Shown one piece after another: positions 22,485-32,124 of a stretch of 64,000 nucleotides of DNA. The position numbers and the translations under genes were made by a program. The stretch is taken from NCBI RefSeq assembly GCF_902806685.2, contig NC_048548.1, positions 13,542,557 to 13,606,556 on the forward strand, read 5' to 3'. Source of the DNA: Maniola hyperantus (Eukaryota; Arthropoda; Insecta; Lepidoptera; Nymphalidae). Position 1 is the first letter of the stretch, and every line of letters begins with the position of its first letter. The notes beneath the pieces are model-generated. The model worked only from the letters and a program-made list of their open reading frames with translations, ran no database searches and was not told where the DNA came from.

Positions 22485-22810
22485 TATTATTATTATTATT
22501 TTTAATAGACTAAGCAGTTTTCGTTGATGCGTCTATATCAGAAATGCTTTGAGTTTTCCAAATGCTTGTCCAATCTATTCTTGAACTGATTAACAGAACT
22601 CGACATAACCACATTCTTAGGCAATTTATTCCATATGTGAACAACTCTGTAGATCAGAAATTGTTTTAATGGATTTGACGATGGCAATTGATATTGTAGC
22701 TTCATATCATGTCCCCTGAGGATTGCTCCTTCTCGGAAACATGCTCTCAAAATTTGGGACATTATAATTATTATATTATACGGTTGCAGTAGCAATTGCG
22801 TCCTAGTCAA
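22485..22810 (-). pseudogene. LINE 3' end (CR1/Jockey-like RT C-terminus) with (AAT)n tail
   Basis: The minus-strand frame contains Y-R-V-V-H-I-W-N-K-L-P followed by V-N-Q-F-K-N-R-L-D-K-H. This is the typical end of CR1- and Jockey-type LINE reverse transcriptase ORFs. The stop is followed by an (AAT)n run (22484-22500 on the plus strand), the expected tail. It is 5'-truncated with no catalytic domain. Confidence 0.7.
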
Positions 22811-23188
22811 ATAAATAATGCAGTTAGGTTATTTAACATATTAAAACTCTCGATAAGCCTCTACGAGTTGTAATTTATGTCCCCGCGCAAGCTTTATATG
22901 AGAGCGCATTTTAATAAATTACCCAAAAATTAGTTAAATTAATCCTGCTTTTCTGAATTTTGATTTTACAATTTGAAAAGAGTGGGTGGAACATTTTAAC
23001 TACCTATGTACTATCGTTTATACAATAATTAAACTCTATATCTGTTGACGCTTAGAGTTCACTCAAGGCACTGTATTTAGAAAACATAATATGTACTGCG
23101 AAACACGCCGCCAACACCACCGCCGTTTTGGTGGAACTCGAACCTGTGGACAAGGAATCAAAGTCAAAGTCAGATAATTTATTCAAAA
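22811..23188. other. No gene recognised
   Basis: AT-rich; nothing supported. Confidence 0.3.
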
Positions 23189-23234
23189 TCCATACTAATA
23201 TTATAAATGCGAAAGTGTGTCTCTCTGTCTGTCC

Positions 23235-23270
<36 letters not shown>

Positions 23271-23441
23271 GCTAGCCTTTCACGGCCCATCCGTTCAACC
23301 GATTCTGACGAAATTTAGTACAGGTATAGCTTGCATCCTAGGGAATGTCATAGGCTACTTTTTATCCCAGAAAATCAAAGAGTTCCCGCGGGATTTTGAA
23401 AAACGTAAATCCACGTGGACGAAGTCGCGGGCATCAGCTAG
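23189..23441 (+). mobile_element. Helitron A, full length
   Basis: It starts TC after A, carries a long (TGTC)n run, all family A blocks, and ends CAGCTAG before T. This is the cleanest family A copy in the window and fits Helitron insertion between A and T. Confidence 0.85.
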
Positions 23442-23460
23442 TAGGAAATAAATTACACTT

Positions 23461-23690
23461 GAAAACGGCAAGCAGCGCAAGTGCGCCTCTTATCGAGAGT
23501 TACATTTTTGTTCCGTTTGCCGTGGAGACCCTGGGGCCATGGAGACTTAGTGCTAAAAAAAATACGAGACATTTCACCGCGATTAATAGCCTCATCTGGT
23601 GACAGAAGGGCTGGCTTATTCTATGAGCAACGGATCAGCCTGGCTGTCCAGCGCGGAAATGCAGCCAGTATTCTGGGCACCATTCACACA
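23461..23690 (+). mobile_element. Retroposon P copy (LINE-derived)
   Basis: It starts GAAAACGGCAAGC, exactly as the copies at 31011 and 48857. The frame F-A-V-E-T-L-G-P-W followed by R-I-S-L-A-V-Q-R-G-N-A-A-S-I-L-G-T looks like the C-terminal end of a LINE ORF. This copy is more diverged, and its recognisable part stops about 12 bases before the donor end of the Beat-like exon at 23702. Confidence 0.65.
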
Positions 23691-23701
23691 CACTGACTTA
23701 C

Positions 23702-23921
23702 CAGATGCAGTGTACATAGACAAGTGAGGTGACCGGGCGACGACGAGGCTGGCGTTAGTAGACCTGGTGTAAGGTGGCCTGCTGGGCTGCGTGGCCTCAC
23801 ACCGGATGGCCATGTACCCTCTGCCGGTAGCTACCCTGACTCGGAGTGGGCGCCAACTGGAACGGAGTCCGTATTCGTCTGCTTGTGATACTTCTGTGTT
23901 GTCGTTCATCCAGGGTTCCGT
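23702..23921 (-). CDS. beat-like: Beat-like gene, exon 4 of those seen (second half of Ig2)
   Basis: This 220-bp exon encodes about 73 residues. It contains L-R-S-S-W-R-P-L-R-V-R-V followed by G-Y-M-A-I-R-C-E-A, the F/G-strand region and second cysteine of an Ig domain, as in the second Ig of Beaten path proteins. The acceptor has a strong pyrimidine tract (ctccttctttcttatAG on the minus strand) and the exon enters in phase 0, agreeing with the phase-0 end of the exon at 25093. The donor reads tctG|GTAAGT and leaves in phase 1, so at least one more exon follows to the left; I did not find it. A likely N-glycosylation site (N-A-S) is present. Known Beat proteins are secreted or membrane-anchored neuronal adhesion and guidance factors; which paralogue this is cannot be decided here. 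Confidence 0.75.
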
Positions 23922-23971
23922 CTATAAGAAAGAAGGAGATTAAAATATGAGCACTGCAATATAGAAGACAC

Positions 23972-24110
23972 GACGGCCTCCCTGGAGCAGTAGTGAGAAT
24001 TGTAGTCTTATTAGTGAGAGATCCCGGGTTCGATTCCCGGCAGGGGAAATTTGGAATTTTATTATTTCTGAATTTTCTCTAGTTTGGTCCGGTGGAAGGC
24101 AAAGGTTCCT
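23972..24110 (+). repeat. SINE2 copy, 3'-truncated
   Basis: 'cggcctccctggagcagtag', 'gatcccgggttcgattcccg' and a decayed body match the SINE2 head. It sits in the intron about 50 bp from the acceptor of the Beat-like exon. Confidence 0.65.
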
Positions 24111-24131
24111 TTTAAATTTTTGTCAATAATT

Positions 24132-24480
24132 ATATTCATCATCATCATCATAATCATCATCAGCCTGTGGATGTCCACTGTTGGGCAAAGGCCTTCCCTA
24201 AAGAGCGCCACCACACCCCGGTCCTCAGCCTTCCTCATGCAGCCACTTCCCACCAGCCTCTTTATATCGTCGGTCCATCGTGCTGGAGGGCGTCCCACAC
24301 TACCCTTGCTTAAACGTGGTCTCCACTCAAGGACTTTGCGGCTCCAACGGCCATCGCCTCTACGACAGGCATGACCTGCCCACTGCCACTTCAGCTTGCT
24401 AATAGTTTGGGCTATGTCAGTGACCTTGGTTCTCCTGCGGATCTCCTCATTTCGAATCTTATCCCTCAGGTTTGAAATGA
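24132..24480 (-). pseudogene. RTE-like LINE 3' end with (GAT)n tail
   Basis: The minus strand reads G-R-P-P-A-R-W-T-D-D-I-K-R, then in a shifted frame A-Q-Q-W-T-S-T-G and a stop, followed by catcat repeats on the plus strand. This is the C-terminus of an RTE-type LINE. It is 5'-truncated, frameshifted and inactive, and it is the closest relative in the window of the DNA that formed the minisatellites at 57283-59081. Confidence 0.75.
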
Positions 24481-24771
24481 TTATATTAGCAAAAGAAATT
24501 CACTTTCACAGAAAGGGGAACAGAAAAGTTTTAGAGTCGTAACGGTTTTAGTGCGAAGATAAAAAGGTTACGCACTTTTCCAAGGTGAGATAAACTGTTA
24601 CTCTCGAGTCATAAAAAACTCTCTGTGTTTAAATAGTTTCCACTCTTTAACCGCTCCAGACATTAATTTCCTGCCTTCAAAGCTAGAAAATAGGTATTTG
24701 AAAGTCTTAATTTTACGCAAAATAATAAAAAAACGGCCTATGACTTCTATCAATGCTAAAGCGACATTTTT

Positions 24772-24982
24772 TAGGGTTTCGTACCTCAAAAAGAAAAACG
24801 GAACCCTTATAGGATCACTTTGTTGTCTGTCTGTCTGTCCGTCCGTCCGTTCGTCCGTTCGACTTTTTATTTATTTTCATGCATTATGTTTTTAAATTAT
24901 CGTGCAATATGTCGAAAAAATATGACTGTAGTACGGAGCCCTCGGTGCGCGAGCCTGACTCGCACTTGGCCGGTTTTTTTTT
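24772..24982 (+). repeat. Repeat F, internally deleted
   Basis: It runs from AGGGTTTCGTACCTC, with 'acggaacccttataggatca' nearby, through a (TGTC)n/(CGTC)n run, then the 3' end 'gagcctgactcgcacttggc' and ggtttttt. Confidence 0.7.
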
Positions 24983-25092
24983 TATAGACTACCACTTGGC
25001 TGCAATCAGACCTAGGTGGCAAGTGATTTCAGAAGCTGATTTCAAAAAGCAAAGGAATCCGTTCTGAGCGAGTGAGATGAAAAGATAATTAC

Positions 25093-25232
25093 CCTCTCTG
25101 GTTTCCCATCGACGTACCACACGATGTTGGCTGGCGGCATGGCAGGCTTAGTCGAGCAGTTGAGGAGCACGTCCTCTCCAAGTTGCACGGTGCCAGAGGC
25201 CCCTGTGATCACTGGGTCTTCTTTCAGCGTCA
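25093..25232 (-). CDS. beat-like: Beat-like gene, exon 3 of those seen (first half of Ig2)
   Basis: This 140-bp exon encodes about 47 residues: E-D-P-V-I-T-G, then G-E-D-V-L-L-N-C and I-V-W-Y-V-D-G-K-P. The first Ig cysteine and the invariant tryptophan are both present. The acceptor reads aaacAG|TG, entering in phase 1; the split valine codon takes its G from the previous exon. The donor reads gagagG|GTAATT, leaving in phase 0. Order and spacing match the start of the second Ig domain of Beaten path family proteins. N-C-S is a possible glycosylation site. The flanking intron to the left is 1,171 bp, to the right 1,808 bp. Confidence 0.78.
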
Positions 25233-25293
25233 CTGTTTGAAGAGAAATAAACTTTTTTAGCGTTTAAACTATTGTGAGTGATTTCCACCATAC

Positions 25294-25506
25294 ATATCTC
25301 ACACCCGGCTTTACTCACGTATTTAGTCGACATTAGCCCGACTAAACGCCACCACCATCCTCCCAGCAGGCTGTGCGGGCAGCAGCGGCACGCAGTCTCA
25401 ACCACGGCGCGTGCAACTGAGTCCCTTTGAAAAAGGACCCCGAATGTGTTCGAAACTAGTCGGGCTAACGTTGACTAAACACGTGAGTAATGCCGGGCGT
25501 GAGATA
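25294..25506. mobile_element. 213-bp MITE with about 50-bp TIRs
   Basis: 'atatctcacacccggctttac' region on the left pairs with 'taatgccgggcgtgagatat' on the right; pairing extends through actcacgt/acgtgagt and 'tagcccgacta/tagtcgggcta'. It lies in the Beat-like intron and touches the Helitron C at 25507. Confidence 0.7.
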
Positions 25507-25731
25507 TCTAAATATATAAAAGGAAAAGGTAACTGAATGACTGACTGACTGATCTATCAACGCACAGCTCAAACAACTGGACGTATCGGGCTTAAATTTG
25601 GCATGCAGATAGCTATTATGACGTAGGCATCCGCTAAGGAAGGATTTTTGAAAATTCAACCCCTAAGGAGGTAAATAAGGGGTTTAGAAATTTATGTAGT
25701 CCACGCGGATGAAGTCGCAAGCATAAGCTAG
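25507..25731 (+). mobile_element. Helitron C, full length
   Basis: It starts TC after A, with TAAATATATAAAAGG, (ACTG)n, the 'gcacagctcaaac' block, and ends AAGCTAG before T. Confidence 0.85.
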
Positions 25732-25819
25732 TATTGTTTAAGAGAAATAAACTGTTATTTCATGATTCGTCATCATAATCTCAACTTCTCGGGTCTCCTC
25801 TTACAATGACGAGTTTAGG

Positions 25820-26080
25820 CTATAGAAAGAAAGAAAAAAAGAAAAGACGTTTATTTTGGAAACAATGCCATAGATCACCATCTTATAACTAAGAGCTGTT
25901 TATTCCGGCGCTTCTTCCACCTGAGCATGAGCTCAACGTGCTTCAACAAGAGAAGCGCCGGAACAAACTGTCATGTGTGGCACAACCCGAAAAAGGATCC
26001 CAGCTCGGCATTATGCTGTATGCCTTGATGTACAAGAACATACAGCGCTGATTTTCAGCCTGGACCCTGAACCGAGTGAC
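25820..26080. repeat. Retroposon-like fragment
   Basis: 'aaagaaaagacgtttatttt' resembles 'aaagaaaagacgtttattta' at 7110. 'ccggcgcttcttccacctga' and 'aagagaagcgccgg' form a short inverted pair. Probably an old non-LTR 3' end; family not identified. Confidence 0.4.
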
Positions 26081-26139
26081 GCCACGAAATCATAAACTAT
26101 CAACTACTTACAATAATAAAATAATAAATATTGTTTACC

Positions 26140-26340
26140 ATGCTTGTCACATGCGGATTGGCAGAGTTCACGCACCTTAGAGAACATTACGGAAAACTCT
26201 AAGGTTTGCAGATTTCCTCACTATGTGTTCCTATTCTCCTTTAAAGTATGCGATCTCCGAAAAGCTAGAGATGCGGGATTGAAATGAAGCATAGACTCCC
26301 GAATAGGAGACCAAGGTCTTAACGACTTGGCTATCACTGT
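26140..26340 (-). repeat. SINE1 copy, decayed
   Basis: 'tcacatgcggattggcagag', 'gaacattacggaaaactcta' and 'ttaacgacttggctatcact' match SINE1 inverted. Its head end abuts a MITE. Confidence 0.65.
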
Positions 26341-26343
26341 ACA

Positions 26344-26497
26344 GCGGCAGAAAGTAATTGTAGAAAGAGATAACGGATTTGTAGAGCATTGTCTCTGTCG
26401 TTTGAGACCGACAAAACGTCACGTATGAGTGACAGAGACAACGCTCTACAAAGCCGAAATGTCATTGTAAAGGCCTATGTACATTACTTTCTGCCGC
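26344..26497. mobile_element. About 153-bp foldback MITE
   Basis: GCGGCAGAAAGTAAT on the left pairs with ATTACTTTCTGCCGC on the right, and gtagagcattgtctctgtc pairs with 'gacagagacaacgctctac'. Relatives at 9778-9900 and 28075-28150. Confidence 0.7.
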
Positions 26498-26499
26498 GT

Positions 26500-26568
26500 A
26501 TTGTACATCTGCCATGGGATCTTCAAAAACCTCAATCGACGCGGACGTAGTCGCGAGCATCAGCTAGT
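26500..26568 (+). mobile_element. Helitron 3' end fragment
   Basis: 'gggatcttcaaaaacctcaa' then gcggacgtagtcgcgagcat and CAGCTAG is a decayed family A/B terminus. Confidence 0.6.
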
Positions 26569-26600
26569 AGACTATAAAATTATTTAAATAAATTACATAA

Positions 26601-26879
26601 GAATAAGATAGAATAGAATAGAATAGAATAGAATAGAATAGAATAGAATAGAATAGAATAGAATAGAATAGAATAGAATAGAATAGAATAGAATAGAATA
26701 GAATAGAATAGAATAGAATAGAATAAGATAGAATAGAATAGAATAGAATAGAATAGAATAGAATAGAATAGAATAGAATAGAATAGAATAGAATAGAATA
26801 GAATAGAATAGAATAGAATAGAATAGAATAGAATAGAATAGAATAGAATAGAATAGAATAGAATAGAATGTATAGAATA
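26601..26879 (-). repeat. (TTCTA)n microsatellite, about 270 bp
   Basis: More than 50 pentamers (GAATA on the plus strand) with one interruption (gaataagata). On the minus strand it follows directly after a retroposon-like 3' end (26885-27015), so it is best explained as an expanded retroposon tail. Open reading through it is an artefact. Confidence 0.9.
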
Positions 26880-26884
26880 TAATG

Positions 26885-27015
26885 TTTTTTTATTCATGTA
26901 AACTTTTACAAGTGCTTATGAATAGTCAGGTAGTTTTAATTTACCACTGGTTCGGAATGCCGTTCCTACCGAGAAGAACCAGCAAGAAACTCGGCGGTTG
27001 CTCTTTTTAATTTTT
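26885..27015 (-). repeat. Retroposon 3' end with pentanucleotide tail
   Basis: On the minus strand 'gagcaaccgccgagtttctt', 'cattccgaaccagtggtaaa' and 'cacttgtaaaagtttac' precede the (TTCTA)n tail. The same unit at 38000-38150 ends in (TTTTA)n. It lies about 25 bp from the donor of the Beat-like exon at 27041. Confidence 0.65.
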
Positions 27016-27040
27016 CAATATTATAATAATATGTACTTAC

Positions 27041-27227
27041 CAGCAACGGTCAAATACTTGGTCTGGTTGACGACAGCGAACCTCGGGCCTTCAGTGGACA
27101 CCTCACACGTGAACGAGATCCTGGTGTTGTACTTCTTGGGCAGAACTACGCTGATGGAACAGCTGTGCATGTTGCAGGCGCCCCGGGAGACCCCGCCGGC
27201 TGTGGTGTTGAAAGTCCTCGTTGGGGG
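27041..27227 (-). CDS. beat-like: Beat-like gene, exon 2 of those seen (second half of Ig1)
   Basis: This 187-bp exon encodes about 62 residues, including S-I-S-V-V-L-P and I-S-F-T-C-E-V-S-T-E-G-P-R-F, the cysteine-bearing F/G-strand segment typical of the first Ig of Beaten path proteins. Two extra cysteines (A-C-N-M-H-S-C) lie upstream and could form a local disulphide. The acceptor is strong (ctaacttttttgtgcAG) with phase-0 entry; the donor gctG|GTAAGT leaves in phase 1, matching the next exon. N-T-T and N-Q-T are possible glycosylation sites. The gap to the preceding exon is a 5.4-kb intron packed with repeats. Confidence 0.78.
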
Positions 27228-27289
27228 CTGCACAAAAAAGTTAGAGTTTTTATTTTACTCTAAACAAGGTGATGCCTGCAACTTCTTTC

Positions 27290-27365
27290 GAGTATGTTTC
27301 GGTTTTTTTGAAAATCCCGTGGAAATTATATGTTCTGGTATAAAAAGTAGCCTAAATCCGTCTAA
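27290..27365 (-). mobile_element. Helitron A/B remnant
   Basis: 'gatgcctgcaacttctttcg' then 'tataaaaagtagcctaa' match the 3' half of family A/B in inverse, eroded. Confidence 0.5.
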
Positions 27366-27416
27366 GTGCAGATTTCACGAACATCTTAGTGACGTTTAAC
27401 CGAGGAATAAATTGGG

Positions 27417-27545
27417 CGTAATTTTATTTTATTTTATTCGTTTATTTGCAATCGACAGCGATACATACAATATAATTTTACATAATAACAGACTGAAAAT
27501 AAGGTCAAATAGGATTACAATTTTTTACACATTACTGAAATAGAT
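27417..27545 (-). repeat. Retroposon tail, (AAAAT)n
   Basis: On the minus strand an AT-rich stretch ends 'gcaaataaacgaataaaat' and then (AAAAT)n, as non-LTR 3' tails do. Family unknown. Confidence 0.4.
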
Positions 27546-27713
27546 ATTAATTATAAATTTATACGTTTGATAATTTAAACAAGCTGACAAGACCAAGTCA
27601 AGACAAGTTTTACTGACAGTTTTTGTATTGAACATCTGCCAAAATATCAAATTTACTCTCGGATAAGACTTATTTTACGTTGGCGAAATCGACCCTAAAT
27701 ATTGTAAATCGAA

Positions 27714-27942
27714 TCAGTAGGTACCCTTATTATAAATGCGAAAGTGTGTTTGTTTGTTGGTTTGTTGGTTTGTCCTTCAATCACGTCGCAACGGTGCAAC
27801 GGATTGACGTGATTTTTTGCATGGGTATAGATAAAGACCTGGAGAGTGACATAGGCTACGGATTATCCCGGAAAATCAAAGAGTTCCCAGGGGTTTTTTA
27901 AAAACCTAATTGCAGGCGGACGAAGTCGCGGGCATCAGCTAA
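27714..27942 (+). mobile_element. Helitron B, full length
   Basis: TCAGTAGGTACCCTTATTAT starts it, followed by (TTTG)n, 'cacgtcgcaacggtgcaac', 'gacctggagagtgacatagg' and the hairpin end. It ends CTAA (instead of CTAG), which still fits the CTRR rule. Confidence 0.8.
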
Positions 27943-28074
27943 TATTTGAATAAAACAAGCGGGCACACCAATTTGGAAACCAATTAGTAGTAGATTCACT
28001 TGACATTCTAAAATCTTTTTATTTCTATTTCTATTGCGCCAGCGCAAGCGGTCATCAATGAAGTTTTGTCTGTC

Positions 28075-28150
28075 TGAACAACAGAGACAATGCTCTACAA
28101 ATCCGCTGTCTCCTTCTAAAATTCGATGTACATTATTTTCTGCCGTGTAC
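28075..28150. mobile_element. Half of the acagaaagtaat MITE
   Basis: 'agagacaatgctctacaaat' to 'tacattattttctgccgtg' matches the right half of 26344-26497. Confidence 0.5.
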
Positions 28151-28157
28151 TGTACAA

Positions 28158-28475
28158 CCGTGATAGCCTAGTGGTTACGACGTCCGCCTCCTGTTCGGGA
28201 GGTCGGGGGTTCGATCCCGGGCACGCACCTCTAACTTTTCGGAGTTATGTACGTTTGAAGAAATTAAACTTCGCTTTAGCGGTGAAGGAAAACATCGTGA
28301 GAAAACCTGCATGCCTGAGATTTCTCCATAATGTTCTCAAAGGTGTGTGAAGTGAGAAGTCTGTCAATCCGCACATGGCCAGCGTGGTGGACTATGGCCA
28401 AACCCTACTCATACTGAGAGGAGACCCGTGCTCTGTAGTGAGCCGGCTATAGGTTGATCATGATGATGATGACTG
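28158..28475 (+). mobile_element. SINE1, full length
   Basis: The head 'gtgatagcctagtggttacg' and 'gggttcgatcccgggc' are intact. The body includes 'gtgaaggaaaacatcgtgag' and 'gcgtggtggactatggccaa'; the tail is gatcatgatgatgatga. Confidence 0.82.
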
Positions 28476-28588
28476 TACAACAGTCTCGTAGGTGCACGTA
28501 TAGATTCGCGTCATGGACGTTCCCGCATCACGTTCCGAATTGCGCGTTCATAACGCACAGGTGTGGCCGTAGTTTTACGCTTTAGACT

Positions 28589-28912
28589 GGGGGCACACGA
28601 TGCGTTGCGGCGCCGCACCGCAAAGATTTCACTATATCAGCGGGCACACGAGCGGTGCGGCGCCGCAACGTTGTTATGTCGCAGCGGCGCCGTAGCAGCG
28701 TTTGACAGTACGTTAATAAAAACAACTGAGCGGTGCCGCTCCGACGTCGCAACGCATTCCCCTCTCCCCGCCTCGTCTCGGTGGTTGCAAGTCCGGTGCG
28801 GCGCCGGAGCGCATCGTGTCACATGCCACAGATATTTCTATATAATATGACGACGCAGCGACACCACTCTGGCGCCGCACCGCCGCGCCGCCGCCACAAC
28901 GCGTGTGCCCCC
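28589..28912. mobile_element. 324-bp GC-rich TIR element
   Basis: GGGGGCACACG at the left end pairs with CGTGTGCCCCC at the right end. The inside is strikingly GC-rich with many ggcgccgc palindromes, far from the AT-rich surroundings. The three overlapping small ORFs are by-products of base composition. It lies inside the 5.4-kb Beat-like intron. Confidence 0.7.
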
Positions 28913-29327
28913 GCTCTTACCTCATAGGCTGGCCGGATCGGATAAGATACGAGTGGTGCTTTAATAATTTATCATCCTCAAAATATTCTCCTTAGTTTAT
29001 GAAATACCCGTCGCGGCATTACCCAAATTGTTCAAGTAATAATTTATGAAGGGACAGGGCCCCGAATAACTTTGTTACTTATGCAAAGTAATTAACTTAA
29101 TTTTTATAAAGTTTGACCTTTGTTGTTTTTACTATGAATTACGATGTTATTTCTGGCTTACTTTGTATACAAGAATTTTAGGTTTCATGGAGCTATTTAT
29201 TCTAAAACGATAAAACATTCAAGAATTTTGAATGTACGCTATGAATCAATTTAGCTTTTTTGAAGAATATTAGCCAGTTTACTAAGTGACTAAGCTTGTT
29301 CTAGGTGGTTTCGAGTAGGTACGATAA
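28913..29327. other. No gene recognised
   Basis: AT-rich intron sequence with no supported element boundary. Confidence 0.3.
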
Positions 29328-29405
29328 TAGTGCAACGGGTGGGGTTTGAACCGCCAACCTTTTAGATTTCAGTCCGCCCGTTTAACCAATGAGGTACAGT
29401 TCTTG
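29328..29405 (-). repeat. SINE3 head, isolated
   Basis: Reverse complement shows 'gcggttcaaaccccacccgt' (box B) and ggactgaaatc, the SINE3 tRNA-like head; the body is missing. Confidence 0.6.
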
Positions 29406-30386
29406 CAATTCACGAAGGCGAGTGGACTTGTGGTTACGTCGGATACACTTTTGTTTAAACCAAAAAATAAACTAGTAAAAGCTGGCAATATTTTAGTAAA
29501 TCAAACATTTCCTTCGTTTCACATCCATACAATAAATCAAGTAGAGTCTTCCAATTAATTATCGCTTTCAATCGGCCAGTGAGTGAACACAGTTTTCTGA
29601 AAACATCGGGAAATACCGCGGCGAGTGTAAATAGCTAATGAACAAGAGATGGTGGAAACTTTTATTTAGGTGCTTGTTAAAAGATTTGTTATACTATCCT
29701 GACTTTGGAAAACTAGACTCGCCAGCGACTTCTTAGCAGATTTGTGAATTTTTGAGTTATATTACAAGATATACTTGTCCTTGAAGAATGATGGTCTTAA
29801 ATATATTTTTATGTAGATATCACGATTAATTTGGCGTTATTATTTTGGCGTTATCTACATTAAATTAATATGTCGTTAAACCACGATGGTCTTAAATATT
29901 TAATGATGGAATTAAGTAATTATTTATTATTGAAATGATTCAATTTACAGCAGGTATAATCTTGTTACAATTGTCCAGTATGTACAGTCATAGATACTCC
30001 ATGACTTGGTAACTACAACAATAGAAAAAATGTACCACAAACTTTAGAGTTTAATCAAGCACCTCTTAAAATCTTCCGCTGTCTCTCCAGCTATTATAAA
30101 TTGAGAGGGAAGCAATTTTAAAATTAAAAATTACCAAAGGCTTTTCCCCGCTTGTAGAAAAACCAACACTCACTCGAGAATATGTTTCTGTAGAATATTT
30201 TCACTTATTTTCTCTCCTACGTACATTTTTTTTTTGTTTTCTGTACTTACTTATTCCTAGTTTTTATGATTCCTACCCTTAGGCAATGTTTACTTTACAT
30301 TATGGAGATATTTGTAGTAGTTACTCGGACCTCCTTATTCAAAGGAATATTCTAAGTACAGGAATTTCAGTACTTTTATATACTTA
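29406..30386. other. Nearly 1 kb AT-rich intron sequence, nothing recognised
   Basis: 'cttaaatattta' and 'tggtcttaaatat' repeat around 29795 and 29887. No exon, RNA gene or complete repeat is supported. Confidence 0.35.
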
Positions 30387-30815
30387 ACTAGCTTATGTTT
30401 GCAACTTCGTCCGCGTGGACTACACAAATTTCAAACCCTTATTTTACCCCCTTTGGGGTTGATTTTTCAAAAGTCCTTTCTTAGCGGATGCATACGTCTT
30501 ACGGTCTACGGTTAATCTCAGAAACTATTAGTGCTAAAAATCTGTAATTTGGCATGGGTATAAATCACGCCGACAAAGTGGTGAAATAAAATTGTAATAA
30601 ATATAATTTTAGGTAGGGGATGTGTAAAGTGGGGATGATTTTTTTTCTCGTTTACCCCATAGTGTTGTTGAATAGGTCTTTTAAAAATACTGTGGGTGTG
30701 GGAACATCATTTTTCGATTTCTAGATGCGTTTGTAAAATATGATATTTTAAAGTGCTAATTTTTACATATTACAGTGTACACCGCGCGTGGCCCGCCACG
30801 CACTTGGCCGGTTTT
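30387..30815. repeat. Helitron C end fused to repeat E
   Basis: 30387-30496 is an inverted Helitron C 3' half (actagcttatgtttgcaact...). It breaks at tacgtctt and continues as repeat E on the plus strand ('ggttaatctcagaaactatt' to 'cacgcacttggccgg'). Confidence 0.65.
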
Positions 30816-31010
30816 ATTATTTAGTGGAGGACTATGCCGATAAAACGTATAATAAGTAATTACTAATTAGCTAAAAAATAATGCCGTGAGGTGCATGCAA
30901 TACCCGATAGAAGATCTTATTTTATTTGTTATTTATTTTTATATATAATTAATTAATTATTAGATATATAAAATATTAATTTAATATTTTAAGCCGCAGC
31001 AAAAACAGCT

Positions 31011-31300
31011 GAAAACGGCAAGCGGCGCAAGTATGCCTCTCTTATAGAGAGTTACATTTTTGTGCCGTTTGCCGTGGAGACCCTGGGGCCATGGAGTCTT
31101 AGTGCTAGAAAATTTTTACGAGACATTTCACCGCGATTAATAGCCTCATCTGGTGACAGAAGGGCTGGCTCATTTTTTGCGCAACGGATCAGCCTGGCTG
31201 TCCAGCGCGGAAATGCAGCCAGTATTCTTGGCACCATTCCACGCGGTCATGATTTATATAGTAATTAGATAAGGCTAGCTTTAAGTTTTATTGTAATATT
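31011..31300 (+). mobile_element. Retroposon P copy
   Basis: It begins GAAAACGGCAAGCGGCGC and carries a short open frame (31062-31268) ending P-R-G-H-D-L-Y-S-N and a stop, then a 3' part rich in A. It is near-identical to the inverted copy at 48572-48857. The frame looks like the tail of a LINE ORF; no RT motif is present. Confidence 0.7.
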
Positions 31301-31792
31301 AAAAAAAAAAGTTTGTCATGGAAAAAAATAAAAAAATTTATATATATTTATTTATTTTTTGTATTCTAAAATCGTGTACTATCTCGCTTACTCACAATAT
31401 AGCTTAAACAAGTAAAAGGCATAAAACAAAAATATTTTCCCCAATGGGTCGTTAAAAGTTAAGATACACGTTAAACATAACGCTTCACGCCATTTCATGC
31501 GCCCTAGTACAACAGGTGGGCGATTTGTTAAGAATATATGAATAACAATTAATTTATTCGACATTTTGATTTATTTGTGTGTGCACCACAAATAATATAA
31601 TAAATTATATCGATAGGGAGAGCTATAAAATGTTTGTTTGGATATGAATTTTGAGGTGAAGCATATGTGGTTTAATTAATGATTTCAGGGAAATAGATTG
31701 TTACATTCATTTATTTTTCATAAAAAATACACACACACACAATATGATATTTTATGCACGGTATGTATGACAAAAATTAGTTCTTATGTAAA
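31301..31792. other. AT-rich, no gene recognised
   Basis: It includes an (AC)n run at about 31728-31740. Nothing else supported. Confidence 0.35.
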
Positions 31793-31796
31793 TACT

Positions 31797-32015
31797 AGTC
31801 CATACTAATATTATAAATGCGAATGTCTGTCTGTCTTCTAACCTTTTACTGCCCATCATCATCCGTTCAACCAATTTTGACGGGTACAGAGATAGCATGC
31901 ATACCGAAGAAGGACATAGGTTAGTTTTTATACCAAAAAACCAAAGAGTTCCCACGGGATTTAAAAAAAACCGAAATATATGCGTTCGAAGTCGCTGGCA
32001 TATATGCATATGGCA
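31797..32015 (+). mobile_element. Helitron A, decayed
   Basis: TCCATACTAATATTATAAATG to 'gaagtcgctggcatatatgc'; the 3' CTAG is lost and several blocks are altered. Confidence 0.7.
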
Positions 32016-32124
32016 TAAATGCGATAGTGTCACCTCTAAGTAGGTGATGTTATCCTAGTACCTACATCTTATACTTTCCCACTATCCATCGCTGTGGCTA
32101 GTTAGTTGGAGACGGGGCGTGGAC

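Noticed and set aside
26580..26897. 105-codon ILFYS repeat frame
   Set aside because: Reading of a pentanucleotide microsatellite with no coding support.
28563..28927. Arg/Ala-rich ORFs on both strands
   Set aside because: They follow from the GC-rich TIR element and have no splice or domain support.
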